From the NCBI GenBank assembly GCA_002256245.1, contig NKIU01000001.1, positions 248,001 through 312,000 on the forward strand: a stretch of 64,000 nt of DNA, written 5' to 3'. How positions within the stretch are numbered: position 1 is the first letter of the stretch; the number at the start of each line of letters is the position of its first letter. This DNA comes from Pseudorhodobacter sp. PARRP1 (GTDB taxonomy: Bacteria > Pseudomonadota > Alphaproteobacteria > Rhodobacterales > Rhodobacteraceae). Positions 1-9,346 of this stretch are shown here, in pieces. The notes beneath the pieces are model-generated. The model was not told the DNA's origin. It made no database searches and saw nothing but the letters and a program-made list of their open reading frames with translations. The position numbers were made by a program, and so were the translations under genes.

Positions 1-88
1 GCAGAAGTTGCAAGGCTTGCGACACTGAGTCCTCGGCGGTGACGGCTGGGCACTGGCCCTTCAGATTTCTCCTGCTAGATTGAGCGCC

Positions 89-1132
89 ATGCAAGCTGTA
101 ACCTTTCGCCCCGTCCCCATGGCGCTGTTCGCGCTGGCCGCCCTGCTGCCCTTGGCGCTGTTTGGCGCGGGCGCGATTTGGGGCGGTTGGTGGGGGTTGG
201 CGGGGCTGATCTACATGACCGGATTTGCGGCCTGCCTCGATCAGATCAATGGCTGGTTTCAGGGCGATGCACCGGAGGGGGCAGAGTTTCCGGCGGCTGA
301 TGGTTTGCTGGTGGCGGTGGCGCTGGGCGCGTTGGGCCTGATGCCCTTGGCCGTTTGGGCGGTGGCGGGCCAGTCTGGGCTTTCGATCTGGGCACGGCTG
401 GCGGTATTTGCCGGTGCGGGGCTGTGGCTGGGTCAGGTCGCCAATCCGGCAGCGCATGAGTTGATCCACCGACCGGGGCGCGGGTTGTTCCGCTTGGGCG
501 CGTTGGTGTATTGCTGGCTGCTGTTCGGCCATCACACCTCGGCGCACCGTTTGGTGCATCACCGTCATGCGGCAAGTGCGCAAGACCCGAACACCGCGCG
601 CTCGGGTGAGGGGTATTACGCCTTTCTGATCCGGGCATGGGGCGGCAGTTTCCGTCGCGGCTGGGCGGCAGAGGACGCGTTGCGCGCCAAGGGCAAAAAG
701 GGGGTGCATCCTTACGCCGCCTATATCGGGATGGCGCTGGTCTGTCTTGGGCTTGGGTATGCGATTGCCGGGGTTTGGGGCGCATTGGTCTGGGCAGCCC
801 TTGCCGCCCATGCGCAAAGCCAGCTGATGCTGTCGGATTACGTGCAGCATTACGGCCTGACGCGGGCCTTGCGCCCCGATGGGCGGCTGGAGCCTGTTGC
901 CGCCCGCCACAGCTGGAACGCACCGCATTGGTTCTCGGCGGCGTTCATGCTGAACGCGCCGCGCCATTCGGATCATCATGCGCATCCGTCCCGGCCCTAC
1001 CCCGCTCTGCGCCTGCCCGCACCCGAAGACGCGCCGATGCTTCCGTGGCCGCTGCCCGCCGCCTGCCTGATCGCGCTGTGCCCACCACTGTGGAAACGCG
1101 CGATCCGGCCTCATCTGAAGCCTTGGCTTTAA
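89..1132 (+). CDS. AlkB-like membrane di-iron alkane/fatty-acyl hydroxylase
   Basis: Predicted alkane 1-monooxygenase-type protein of the membrane fatty-acid-desaturase/hydroxylase superfamily, about 347 residues. The di-iron histidine clusters are visible in order: HELIHR near residue 123, HHTSAHRLVHH near 148 and NAPRHSDHH near 289. Hydrophobic segments lie between them, as expected for an inner-membrane enzyme that adds oxygen to a terminal methyl group. The first ATG (89) is chosen over the in-frame TTG at 80 because neither has a convincing Shine-Dalgarno sequence. Known AlkB enzymes take electrons from rubredoxin; no rubredoxin or reductase gene is nearby, so the electron donor must lie elsewhere. 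The family is clear, but the substrate (alkane or another lipid) cannot be told from sequence. Confidence 0.85.
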   Translation: MQAVTFRPVPMALFALAALLPLALFGAGAIWGGWWGLAGLIYMTGFAACLDQINGWFQGDAPEGAEFPAADGLLVAVALGALGLMPLAVWAVAGQSGLSIWARLAVFAGAGLWLGQVANPAAHELIHRPGRGLFRLGALVYCWLLFGHHTSAHRLVHHRHAASAQDPNTARSGEGYYAFLIRAWGGSFRRGWAAEDALRAKGKKGVHPYAAYIGMALVCLGLGYAIAGVWGALVWAALAAHAQSQLMLSDYVQHYGLTRALRPDGRLEPVAARHSWNAPHWFSAAFMLNAPRHSDHHAHPSRPYPALRLPAPEDAPMLPWPLPAACLIALCPPLWKRAIRPHLKPWL

Positions 1133-1215
1133 CGCACACGAAGCTGTCACTGGCGTTTTGCGCAAGCTGACGCCAGAATTGCACCTTGGGATGTTTGCCG
1201 GATGGGAGACCAGCG

Positions 1216-1641
1216 ATGCGCCACCGACTCAGCCTTGCCTTGATCGCCGTTGCCGCTCCGCTTTGGGCCGAGGAACCTGCGCCGTTGGCTCCGCCGATGA
1301 CCCCGATGACAGGGGCGGCGTTTGAGGCCTATGTCACCGGCAAAACCCTGACCTATGCCAGTGGCGGGGTGATCTATGGCACCGAGCAATACAAGCCGCA
1401 GCGCAAGGTGGTCTGGGCCTTTACCGAGGATGAGTGTCGCGAGGGGTATTGGTATGAACAGGGCCCGCAAATCTGCTTTGTCTATGAAGACCCCAATGAT
1501 CCGCAATGCTGGCTGTTCTTCATGGGGGTGGCGGGGATGAAGGCCGAATTCATGGGCGACGGTGGCAGCGGTGCAGACCTATCAGAAGTGGCGCAGTCGG
1601 CAGGACCGATGGCGTGCATGGGGCCTCAGGTGGGCGTCTGA
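1216..1641 (+). CDS. Small exported protein of unknown function
   Basis: A 141-residue protein with a classic N-terminal signal peptide (basic MRHR, hydrophobic LSLALIAVAAPLWA, cleavage before EEP). The mature part is about 120 residues and has four cysteines (in DECRE, QICFV, PQCWL and MACMG) that could form disulfides in the periplasm. The start is ATG 1216, preceded by GGGAGA at 1204-1209; a TTG start at 1186 would spoil the signal peptide. It follows the AlkB-like gene by about 80 bases and may be co-transcribed. I do not recognise a named family. Confidence 0.75.
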   Translation: MRHRLSLALIAVAAPLWAEEPAPLAPPMTPMTGAAFEAYVTGKTLTYASGGVIYGTEQYKPQRKVVWAFTEDECREGYWYEQGPQICFVYEDPNDPQCWLFFMGVAGMKAEFMGDGGSGADLSEVAQSAGPMACMGPQVGV

Positions 1642-1736
1642 CCAAAGGGTAGTGCCGCCTTGGGTGGCATCGAGCCACCACGCGGCGGCGCTGCCGGGAT
1701 CATGTCCTGCAGCGCGGGGTTAAGCGAAATCTGTTG

Positions 1737-1824
1737 ATTTCACCTGTTCTTAAATATCCCCGCCGGAGGCTTCCGAAGCCGGCCACAGGAGCCTCCGGCG
1801 GGGATATTTAAGAACGGGTGAAAT
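1737..1824. repeat. Large intergenic inverted repeat between convergent genes
   Basis: Two 34-base arms (1737-1770 and 1791-1824) are inverted copies with one mismatch, separated by 20 bases. They contain CCCCGCCGGAGGC and its complement and end in ATATTTAAGAACGG. The repeat sits where the small exported-protein gene and xseA converge, so a bidirectional transcription terminator is likely. A near copy lies at 28849-28932, and single-arm relatives at about 18959 and 36450. Confidence 0.8.
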
Positions 1825-1834
1825 GCGAAGGCGC

Positions 1835-3394
1835 TTAGAACAGGCTGCCTTGAGCGGCGGTGGCGGGTTTGGACTTTTTCGCCGGGCGCGGGCCAAGGTT
1901 CAGGTTGCCATCGGCGAATTCGATTTCCAGCGTCTGCGCTTTTTCGGCCGATGCTTTGCTGGTCACGACATGCCCGTCGCCGCGCACAACCGCATAGCCG
2001 CGTTTCAGGGTTTCGGCATAGCCAAGGGTGGTTCGGGTGCGGTCCAGCGCCTCTAGCCGTTGCGCAAGGCTGCGCAGGCGTTGTGCGGGGGCGGCTTGCA
2101 GGCGCGCATCAAGCGCGGCAAGTTTGGCGCGCCCGTCGGCGGTTTTCCGGCTGGCATCGCCGATCAACCGGGTGAGAGCCGAGGGCAGACGCGACGCCCA
2201 TTTGTCGAAGTTCGCATGTTTGCGCTCGGCCATCCGGGCCATGCGGTCACCAAGCCGCAGGTTCGCGGCCTCCAGTGCCTCGTGGCGGCGCGTAAGCAGG
2301 ATCAGCAGCGCCTCGGGGCGCAGGCGTGATGCGATGGTCGCATAAGCGCCGCGCTTTTTCGCAGCCGCCATGCCAAGCGCGCCTCCAAGGCGTTGGCCTG
2401 CGGTATCAAGGCGTTGGCGGGGCGTTGCCAGCAGGCTTTCCAGCCGTGGCAGGGCGCGTGCCAGATCGCGCAGGCGTTGGTCGCGGCGTTGCAGGGTTTG
2501 CGCGACGCCGCGCGATTGGCGGGCGGTGAGCGCGTCAAGCGTGGCGATCAGGTCAAGGCGGACGGGCACGGCGAGTTCGGCGGCGGCGGTGGGGGTTGGC
2601 GCGCGCAAATCCGACGCGTAGTCGATCAGCGTGGTGTCGGTTTCATGGCCCACCGCCGAGATCAGGGGGATATCGCTGGCGGCGGCGGCGCGGACCACGA
2701 TTTCCTCGTTAAAGCCCCAAAGGTCTTCCAAGCTGCCACCGCCCCTTGCCACGATGATCAGATCCGGGCGCGGGATCGGGCCGCCGGGTTGCAGGGCGTT
2801 GAAGCCCTTGATCGCGGCGGCGACTTCCGACGCGCAGTTCTGGCCCTGCACGGCCACAGGCCAGATCAGCACATGGCGCGGAAAGCGGTCGCGCAGGCGG
2901 TGCAGGATGTCGCGGATCACGGCACCCGAGGGCGAGGTGACGACGCCGATCACTTGCGGCAGATAGGGGATCGGTTTTTTGCGGGCGGGGTCGAACAGGC
3001 CCTCGGCCCCAAGTGCTGCCTTGCGTTTCTCCAGCATTGCCATAAGCGCGCCAGCCCCTGCGGGGGCGACATCATCGACGATCAGTTGATATTTCGACTG
3101 ACCGGGGAAAGTGGTCATCCGCCCGGTGGCGATCACCTCCATCCCCTCCTCGGGGCGGACCTGCATCTTGGCGACCTGGCCCTTCCACGACACCGCATCA
3201 AGGCTGGCGCGGTCATCCTTCAGCGCGAAATAGAGGTGGCCCGAGGCGGGACGGCTGACCCGGCCAACCTCGCCGCGCACCCGGACAAGGCCGAATTCAC
3301 CCTCGATCACCTTCTTCACCGCGCCGGAGAGTTCCGAGACGGTGAATTCGGGGGAGTTGGAGGGCGCAGGGGTGTCTTCGAACATATCGGTCAT
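1835..3394 (-). CDS. xseA: Exodeoxyribonuclease VII large subunit
   Basis: XseA, 519 residues, is the catalytic large subunit of exonuclease VII, which with XseB degrades single-stranded DNA in the cytoplasm. The protein opens with MTDMFEDTPAPS, followed by an OB-fold nucleic-acid-binding domain (roughly residues 20-115, containing the typical GEVGRVSRPASGHLYF stretch). The catalytic domain carries RGGGSLEDLWGFNEE and SAVGHETDTTLIDYASDLRAPTPTAAA, and a long helical C-terminus follows. The start at 3394 overlaps the stop of the upstream gene as ATGA, so the two are translationally coupled. An upstream in-frame extension exists but only reads through the neighbouring gene. The small subunit xseB is not in this window. 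Confidence 0.95.
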   Translation of the reverse strand: MTDMFEDTPAPSNSPEFTVSELSGAVKKVIEGEFGLVRVRGEVGRVSRPASGHLYFALKDDRASLDAVSWKGQVAKMQVRPEEGMEVIATGRMTTFPGQSKYQLIVDDVAPAGAGALMAMLEKRKAALGAEGLFDPARKKPIPYLPQVIGVVTSPSGAVIRDILHRLRDRFPRHVLIWPVAVQGQNCASEVAAAIKGFNALQPGGPIPRPDLIIVARGGGSLEDLWGFNEEIVVRAAAASDIPLISAVGHETDTTLIDYASDLRAPTPTAAAELAVPVRLDLIATLDALTARQSRGVAQTLQRRDQRLRDLARALPRLESLLATPRQRLDTAGQRLGGALGMAAAKKRGAYATIASRLRPEALLILLTRRHEALEAANLRLGDRMARMAERKHANFDKWASRLPSALTRLIGDASRKTADGRAKLAALDARLQAAPAQRLRSLAQRLEALDRTRTTLGYAETLKRGYAVVRGDGHVVTSKASAEKAQTLEIEFADGNLNLGPRPAKKSKPATAAQGSLF

Positions 3395-3975
3395 GGGACA
3401 AGCTTTGCCACAAATCCCTTCCGAAAGGGAAGGTTCTTCGGCCACGGGCCTTCCGTAAACCAAAGAAATCCGCCCACCAACAGCAAGATCACAGAAACAG
3501 CCGTGGTCGCAAAGCCTGAACGGGCGGCAATGCCAAAGGCGATACCGGCGGCCAATGCGCTCCAACCAAGCAGTTGCAGTTTCAGTGAAAATGGTTGCGG
3601 CCAAATATGCTCGGGGTCCGCCGCACCAAATTCCATTGCACGCAATTCCAAAGCCCGACGATAGCCTTCCCATAGGACGGCAGGCAGTCTTGTTGGCGTC
3701 AACAACATGCGGCGCTGGCCAATCGTTTGAGAAAGCGTAGTCAAGGGTAGCGGGCGCAAGCAATGGAGGGCCAGCGCAACAAAGTGACTGGGAACCAATG
3801 CTTCATTGCTGACGGCCAAGAGGTAAAGAAAACGTCTTAGTTCCTCAATGATCGCTAGCTTTACATGGCCGGACAGCGGTTTCCCGCCAAAAAGCCGTGA
3901 TGCTGGCAGGATAAGATCGTCAACATTGAGCAAATCGACAGCCTGCAACCGTGCCCACAAGGTTTCGTCACGCAT
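3391..3975 (-). CDS. Hypothetical protein with two C-terminal membrane helices
   Basis: A 194-residue protein of unrecognised family. The first 120 residues look soluble and partly helical. Residues about 135-170 form two hydrophobic helices (LLGWSALAAGIAFGIAA and TAVSVILLLVGGFLWF), and a short basic tail follows. A perfect AGGAGG ribosome site precedes ATG 3975. Its stop overlaps the xseA start by four bases, so it is the first gene of an operon with xseA. purD starts 63 bases away on the opposite strand, so the two share a short divergent promoter region. Confidence 0.75.
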   Translation of the reverse strand: MRDETLWARLQAVDLLNVDDLILPASRLFGGKPLSGHVKLAIIEELRRFLYLLAVSNEALVPSHFVALALHCLRPLPLTTLSQTIGQRRMLLTPTRLPAVLWEGYRRALELRAMEFGAADPEHIWPQPFSLKLQLLGWSALAAGIAFGIAARSGFATTAVSVILLLVGGFLWFTEGPWPKNLPFRKGFVAKLVP

Positions 3976-4038
3976 CCTTGCCTCCTGTTGGTGCAGACCT
4001 TATGACGGCGCTATCCATAATCCAAGCCGGGGGCGCGC

Positions 4039-5301
4039 ATGAACATCCTTATTCTCGGGTCGGGCGGGCGCGAACATGCTTTGGCTTGGGCGGTGAAGCA
4101 GAACCCGAAGACGGATCGGTTGATCGTGGCGCCGGGCAATGCGGGCATTGCGATGCTGGCGGAATGCGCGGATTTTGACATTCTGGACGGTGCTGCGGTG
4201 GTGGCATTTTGCGAGGGCAATGCGATTGATTTCGTGATTGTGGGGCCAGAGGCTCCGCTGGCGGCTGGGGTTGCGGATGCTGCGCGGGCGGCAGGGTTTC
4301 TGACCTTTGGGCCGAGTGCCGAGGCGGCCAAGCTGGAGGCGTCAAAGGGCTTTACCAAGGAAATCTGCGACGCCTGTGGGGCACCGACGGCGGCTTATGC
4401 GCGGTTTACCCAAGCTGCTGCGGCGAAGGATTATATCCGGGCGCAGGGTGCGCCGATTGTGGTCAAGGCCGATGGCTTGGCGGCGGGCAAGGGCGTGATC
4501 GTGGCTGCGACCGAGGCCGAGGCTTTGGCCGCGATTGACGACATGTTCGGCGGTGAGTTTGGCGCGGCTGGCGCGGAAGTGGTGATTGAGGAATTCATGA
4601 CTGGCGAAGAGGCCAGTTTCTTCGTGCTGACCGACGGCGTGCATGCCCTGCCAATCGGCACTGCGCAGGATCACAAGCGGGTGGGCGATGGTGATACCGG
4701 GCCGAACACTGGTGGGATGGGGGCATACTCGCCTGCTCCGGTCTTGACCGATGCGATTGCGCAAAGGGCGATGACTGAGATCGTTCTGCCGACGATTGCC
4801 GAGATGGCGCGGCGCGGCACGCCCTATCAGGGGGTGCTGTATGCGGGCCTGATGATCAAGGATGGTCAGGGGCGTCTGGTGGAATACAACGCGCGGTTTG
4901 GTGATCCGGAAACGCAGGTGCTGATGATGCGCTTGGGCGCGCAGGCATTGGATTTGCTGCTGGCCTGTGCCGAGGGGCGGCTGGACAAAGCGCAGGTCAA
5001 CTGGGCCGATGATCACGCGATTACCGTTGTGATGGCGGCAAATGGCTATCCCGGCGCTTACCAGAAGGGCTCGGTCATCGACGGGCTGGAGCGGATGCCC
5101 GAAGACAGCCGTCACATGGTATTTCACGCAGGCACCGCGCTGAAGGATGGCCAGATCACCGCCAACGGCGGCCGGGTGCTGAACATCACCGCGCGCGGCG
5201 ACAGCCTGGCCGATGCCCGCAACCGTGCCTATGCGATGATTGATCTTTTGCACTGGCCCGAAGGCTTCTGCCGATCTGACATCGGCTGGCGGGCGCTGTA
5301 A
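4039..5301 (+). CDS. purD: Phosphoribosylamine--glycine ligase
   Basis: PurD (GARS), 420 residues, the usual length for the monofunctional bacterial enzyme. It joins glycine to 5-phosphoribosylamine using ATP in the second step of purine synthesis. Visible features are the N-terminal Rossmann-like motif [14 protein letters not shown], the ATP-grasp core ([30 protein letters not shown]), the family signature [14 protein letters not shown] and a C-terminal [17 protein letters not shown] segment. It is transcribed alone. Another purine gene, purC, lies 21 kb downstream, so the pathway genes are scattered. Confidence 0.96.
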   Translation: MNILILGSGGREHALAWAVKQNPKTDRLIVAPGNAGIAMLAECADFDILDGAAVVAFCEGNAIDFVIVGPEAPLAAGVADAARAAGFLTFGPSAEAAKLEASKGFTKEICDACGAPTAAYARFTQAAAAKDYIRAQGAPIVVKADGLAAGKGVIVAATEAEALAAIDDMFGGEFGAAGAEVVIEEFMTGEEASFFVLTDGVHALPIGTAQDHKRVGDGDTGPNTGGMGAYSPAPVLTDAIAQRAMTEIVLPTIAEMARRGTPYQGVLYAGLMIKDGQGRLVEYNARFGDPETQVLMMRLGAQALDLLLACAEGRLDKAQVNWADDHAITVVMAANGYPGAYQKGSVIDGLERMPEDSRHMVFHAGTALKDGQITANGGRVLNITARGDSLADARNRAYAMIDLLHWPEGFCRSDIGWRAL

Positions 5302-5373
5302 GCGAATTCCGATGCGGAATTCGGCACGGAATTCGCGCGAATTCCGGCTTGGTGCCTGCGATGGCGCGAATTC
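5302..5373. repeat. Cluster of five GAATTC palindromes after purD
   Basis: Five GAATTC hexamers occur at 5304, 5317, 5329, 5339 and 5368. The first two form a perfect 8-base-pair hairpin (GAATTCCG, three-base loop, CGGAATTC). The third and fourth lie in the 18-base perfect palindrome GGAATTCGCGCGAATTCC at 5328-5345. The block starts at the purD stop and may fold as a terminator, although no T-run follows. Confidence 0.7.
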
Positions 5374-5519
5374 AAGCTAAATTGCACCGATGCGCATTTT
5401 CTGCCATAGTCGGCAGATTAAACCTCGGGGGCCTGCGTTGGGCTGGCATCCCGTTGCGCTAAGTCGGTTGCCTCTGCGTTGATATCAGCATTGGCATCGC
5501 GTCATTGAAGGAGAGCGGC

Positions 5520-7508
5520 TTGGCCGACCCAAGCATCACACGCACGGCGACGGGAACCATTGGTGCCGATGTGATGACGGTGCGACAGATGTTCCTCGCG
5601 GGCGAGTTGATCGCAACGGGCGCAATCCGCACCTATGTCACCACGCTGAAAGGCGCATCGGGAAACGACACGATCACAGGCTGGCAGGGCCCGTCAAACT
5701 GGCCTGCGTTTTTCAACGGCGCATTGTCGTCCGAGACGCTGACAATCCGCTCGGTGCTTTCGGGGGGCGATGGTCAGGATACGTTGATCTCCTCGAGGCG
5801 CTTGCCCGGACTGAGCCCGGCACAACAGGCAGCCTACCAGCTGGCCGAAACCTTGGCGGGTGGCCTTGGCAATGACACCTATCAACTTAACCACACCGAT
5901 GCCCGCATCGTGGATGTCACGGGTGGCGGCACCGACAGGGTTTACGTCACGCCGACATATCTGCTGTGCGCCGCAGCGTTGGGGATCAAAAGCATCAGCA
6001 TGGTGCCGATGGCCTTTGTCGAAAACCTGTTCCTGCAAGGGACCAGCAATTTTGATGTCACAGGGTCTGACCTTGCAAACACCATCACCGGCAACATAGG
6101 GGCCAACCGCATTCTCGGCGGGCTGGGCGATGACACGACATATGGTGGTGGCGGGGCCGACAAGCTGTATGGCGACCGCGCCAACGCCTTGGTCAGCGGG
6201 GGCAATGATCGCCTGTTCGGTGGCGACGGAACCGACACGCTATACGGTGAAGCGGGCGATGACTATCTTGACGGGGGCAATGATGCGGATGGGCTTTACG
6301 GCGGCACCGGCAACGATAATCTGATTGGCGGCTTGGGCGCAGACAGCCTGCTTGGCGGCTTAGGCGACGATGCGTTGAATGGCGCGAGCGGGTCGGATCT
6401 GCTCAACGGCGACTTCGGCAACGATCGGCTTTTCGGCGGAAGCGATGCCGACAGCCTTGTGGGCGGCGACGGCGACGATGCCATCTATGGTGGCACCGAG
6501 GATGACACCATAAATGCAGGCGCAGGCAATGATTTGCTGGTGGGCGACGGCGGCAACGATCTTATGACCGGCGGTGCGGGCGACGATATCTATCTGGTGG
6601 ACTGTATCACCGACGAGGTCATCGAACTTTCGGGCGAAGGCGTTGACACCGTCCGATCCAGCGTGATCGCCCTTAGTGGCGGAGACTTCACCGAAATCGA
6701 GGTTTTGCAGCTTCTGGGCACGCAAAATCTGGATCTGTGGGGGGGCGGGCAGGTGCTGCGGCTGATCGGCAATGCCGGAGAAAACACCCTGACCGCCGGC
6801 GGGGTTGACGGCGAAGGGCTCTATGGCGGTGCCGGCAATGACGTGTTGCTGGCGCTGACCGCCTTCAACCGGATCGACCTTTATGGCGGCAGCGGCGATG
6901 ACCGGTTTTACCTCTATGACCCGTTGCTCGACATTGTGCACGAGACAGCAGGTCAGGGTTTTGACGTGGTCGAGACCGACAGCGCCTCGCTGGATGCCAG
7001 CACAGGTGCCGGCTACGGCCAGAATATCGAAGTGCTGCGCTTGCTGGGTGGGGCGATGCTGGATCTGACCGGCGGCGGCACGGTGCAGCGTCTGGAGGGA
7101 AATGCCGGAGCCAACCGCCTGACCGGCATGACCAATGCCGAACTGATCACCGGGGGCGCAGGCAATGACACGCTGGACGGTGGCACCGGAAACGACACAC
7201 TTTGCGGCGGCGCAGATATCGACGAACTGCACGGCGGCACGGGCAGCGACCACTTCGTTTTCGATCTGATCGGCGCGGGCGACATCGACTATCTGGACGA
7301 TTTCGAGGCAGGCGATGTGCTTGACCTGCACGCAGCCGCATTGGCGGCTGGCCCCGGCGTGCCGTTGCTGGGCGCAAGCCTTGGCACCTTCAACGCGATG
7401 ACGGTGCACCTTTACAGCTTTGACTTTAACGGCGACGGCACCACCGATCTGGCGTTCTATTCGCGCAATGAAATCGGGCTGAGCGATCTGCTGGCAGGCT
7501 TCGGCTAG
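5520..7508 (+). CDS. RTX-type calcium-binding protein (first paralog)
   Basis: A secreted RTX (hemolysin-type) protein of about 662 residues. It has no signal peptide, as expected for type I secretion, in which a C-terminal signal is used. Residues 1-190 form a unique N-terminal region. Repeated GGxGxD nonapeptides that coil around calcium fill residues about 195-360 and recur near 440-470 and 545-590. Between them are two copies of a roughly 100-residue module ending in LDLxGGGxVxRLxGNAGxNxLT. The start is taken as TTG 5520 because AGGAG sits at 5509-5513; the TTG at 5505 has no ribosome site. No ABC exporter or membrane-fusion gene is adjacent. The N-terminal half resembles the second RTX protein at 9703. 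Confidence 0.85.
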   Translation: MADPSITRTATGTIGADVMTVRQMFLAGELIATGAIRTYVTTLKGASGNDTITGWQGPSNWPAFFNGALSSETLTIRSVLSGGDGQDTLISSRRLPGLSPAQQAAYQLAETLAGGLGNDTYQLNHTDARIVDVTGGGTDRVYVTPTYLLCAAALGIKSISMVPMAFVENLFLQGTSNFDVTGSDLANTITGNIGANRILGGLGDDTTYGGGGADKLYGDRANALVSGGNDRLFGGDGTDTLYGEAGDDYLDGGNDADGLYGGTGNDNLIGGLGADSLLGGLGDDALNGASGSDLLNGDFGNDRLFGGSDADSLVGGDGDDAIYGGTEDDTINAGAGNDLLVGDGGNDLMTGGAGDDIYLVDCITDEVIELSGEGVDTVRSSVIALSGGDFTEIEVLQLLGTQNLDLWGGGQVLRLIGNAGENTLTAGGVDGEGLYGGAGNDVLLALTAFNRIDLYGGSGDDRFYLYDPLLDIVHETAGQGFDVVETDSASLDASTGAGYGQNIEVLRLLGGAMLDLTGGGTVQRLEGNAGANRLTGMTNAELITGGAGNDTLDGGTGNDTLCGGADIDELHGGTGSDHFVFDLIGAGDIDYLDDFEAGDVLDLHAAALAAGPGVPLLGASLGTFNAMTVHLYSFDFNGDGTTDLAFYSRNEIGLSDLLAGFG

Positions 7509-7587
7509 GCCTGGCCATCGCTGGCCTTGCCCTTGCGGGCGCTTCTGTTATGAAGCCCGCGATTTGAATGGCAGGAAAAGGCGCATC

Positions 7588-8844
7588 ATGCCGCTTCTGG
7601 TGATGAAATTTGGCGGCACCTCGGTGGCCGACCTCGCGCGGATCGAAAATGCCGCGAAAAAGGTGCAGGCCGAGGTGGCGCGCGGCTATGACGTGATCGT
7701 CATCGTCTCGGCGATGTCGGGCGAGACCAACAAGATGGTTGGTTTTGTCGAAGGCACCTCAAAGCTCTATGACGCCCGCGAATATGACGCCGTGGTGTCG
7801 AGTGGTGAGAATGTCACCGCTGGCCTGATGGCGCTGCGGTTGCAGGAAATGGGCATTGCGGCGCGGTCGTGGCAGGGTTGGCAGGTGCCGATCAACACCA
7901 CTTCGGCGCATTCCAGCGCCCGTTTTGTCAGCATCCCGCGTGACAATATCGACGCGAAGTTTGCCGAAGGCTTCAAGGTGGCCGTGGTGGCAGGCTTCCA
8001 AGGCGTGTCCGCCGAAGGCCGGGTGACGACCCTGGGCCGTGGCGGATCAGACACCACCGCCGTGGCCTTTGCGGCGGCGTTTGGGGCAGAGCGTTGCGAT
8101 ATCTACACCGATGTCGATGGCGTCTATACCACCGATCCGCGCATCACCAACAAAGCCCGCAAGCTGGACAAGATCGCGTTCGAGGAAATGCTGGAACTGG
8201 CCTCGCTGGGGGCCAAAGTGCTGCAAACCCGCTCGGTCGAACTGGCGATGCGCTACAAGGTGCGGCTGCGGGTGTTGTCCTCGTTTGAGGAAACCGACGA
8301 AAATTCTGGAACGCTGGTCTGCGACGAGGATGAGATCATGGAATCGAAAGTTGTGTCGGGCGTGGCCTACAGCCGCGATGAAGCCAAAGTGACACTGGTG
8401 CGGGTTGAAGATCGCCCCGGCATCGCCGCCGCAATCTTCGGGCCTTTGGCCGAGGCGGGCGTCAACGTCGATATGATCGTGCAGAACATCTCCGAGGTTG
8501 AGGTGGGCAGCAGCAAGGGGGCTACCACCGACATGACCTTCTCGTGCCCGACCAATCAGGTGGCGCGCGCGCAAAAGGCAATGGAGGATGCGGTCGCGGC
8601 CGGGATGATCACCTATGATGGCATCGTGGTCGATAGTGACGTGGCCAAGATTTCCGTGGTCGGCATCGGGATGCGGAGCCACGCGGGCGTGGCCGCGACG
8701 ATGTTCAAGGCGCTGTCGAAAGAGAACGTGAATATCAAGGTGATCGCCACGTCCGAGATCAAAATCTCGGTGCTGATCGACCGGAAATATATGGAACTGG
8801 CGGTGCAGGCTTTGCACGATGCGTTCGAGCTTGAGAAGGCCTGA
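7588..8844 (+). CDS. lysC: Aspartate kinase
   Basis: Aspartokinase, 418 residues, phosphorylates aspartate in the first step toward lysine, methionine and threonine. The kinase domain starts with VMKFGGTSVAD and carries TLGRGGSDTTAVAFAAA and the DVDGVYTTDPR nucleotide/aspartate-binding loop. Residues about 265-418 are two ACT regulatory domains (VRVEDRPGIAAAIFG and VVGIGMRSHAGVAATMF), so allosteric control by lysine or threonine is expected. The ATG at 7588 follows AGGAAAAG with good spacing; an upstream TTG at 7564 is rejected. The gene sits between two RTX genes with no functional link evident. Confidence 0.96.
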   Translation: MPLLVMKFGGTSVADLARIENAAKKVQAEVARGYDVIVIVSAMSGETNKMVGFVEGTSKLYDAREYDAVVSSGENVTAGLMALRLQEMGIAARSWQGWQVPINTTSAHSSARFVSIPRDNIDAKFAEGFKVAVVAGFQGVSAEGRVTTLGRGGSDTTAVAFAAAFGAERCDIYTDVDGVYTTDPRITNKARKLDKIAFEEMLELASLGAKVLQTRSVELAMRYKVRLRVLSSFEETDENSGTLVCDEDEIMESKVVSGVAYSRDEAKVTLVRVEDRPGIAAAIFGPLAEAGVNVDMIVQNISEVEVGSSKGATTDMTFSCPTNQVARAQKAMEDAVAAGMITYDGIVVDSDVAKISVVGIGMRSHAGVAATMFKALSKENVNIKVIATSEIKISVLIDRKYMELAVQALHDAFELEKA

Positions 8845-8869
8845 GGCGGTTTTTCGGCCCAACAATTTG

Positions 8870-8900
8870 ACGCCGGGTGGCTTGGCTGTCCGGCGTTTTC
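8870..8900 (+). terminator. Rho-independent terminator after lysC
   Basis: Inverted repeat ACGCCGG (8870-8876) and CCGGCGT (8890-8896), with a 13-base loop and a T-rich tail (TTTTC). It lies 26 bases past the lysC stop. Confidence 0.7.
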
Positions 8901-8974
8901 TTATGCTGTCCACGCGTGGACCGGGTGCATATTTGTTTGATATCAGGTAGTTGAGATCTGGGGTTAGCGATTTG

Positions 8975-9346
8975 TTAACCCCTGCCCCGCCACACAAACC
9001 GACCCGGTCCGGTGCTGGCCAAAATCAGCAAGCCCCCCGCGATAGACCAGTTTTTCACCATGATCGTCACCTGCCACGGGTCGGCGCGCAGTTGCCAGTG
9101 AAAATAGCTGGTGAAAATGCAATAGCCCGCCAGCACCAGCGCCCAGCCCCGCACGCCGGGGCCAAAGATCAGGCCAAGTGCTGCAATCAGGTTGAAAGCG
9201 GCGGTCGGCCAGACCAGCCAAGTGGGCAAACCGATTGAGGCGATCATATCGCTGACCGGCACGGGGTCGCCCAGTTTCTGCGCCGCGCCGCCAAGGAACA
9301 GCACGGCAATCAGGATGCGGCCTGCAAGGTTAAGCGCGTCGTTCAT
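8975..9346 (-). CDS. DoxX family membrane protein
   Basis: A 123-residue DoxX-type protein with four predicted membrane helices. N-terminal MNDALNLAGRILIAVLFLGGAAQKLGD is typical of the family, and the pattern continues with FNLIAALGLIFG, GWALVLAGYCIFTSYFHWQL and a final helix GGLLILAST. DoxX relatives are linked to thiol or quinone redox stress, but the role here is unknown. The ATG at 9346 is preferred over an upstream in-frame start that would add 80 residues with no family similarity. Bases 9347-9702, up to the next gene, are AT-rich and hold no gene; they probably carry the promoters of both divergent genes. Confidence 0.85.
   Translation of the reverse strand: MNDALNLAGRILIAVLFLGGAAQKLGDPVPVSDMIASIGLPTWLVWPTAAFNLIAALGLIFGPGVRGWALVLAGYCIFTSYFHWQLRADPWQVTIMVKNWSIAGGLLILASTGPGRFVWRGRG

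Noticed and set aside
2393-3664. A 423-codon plus-strand frame opposite xseA
   Set aside because: It has no recognisable domain, and xseA on the other strand is unmistakable.
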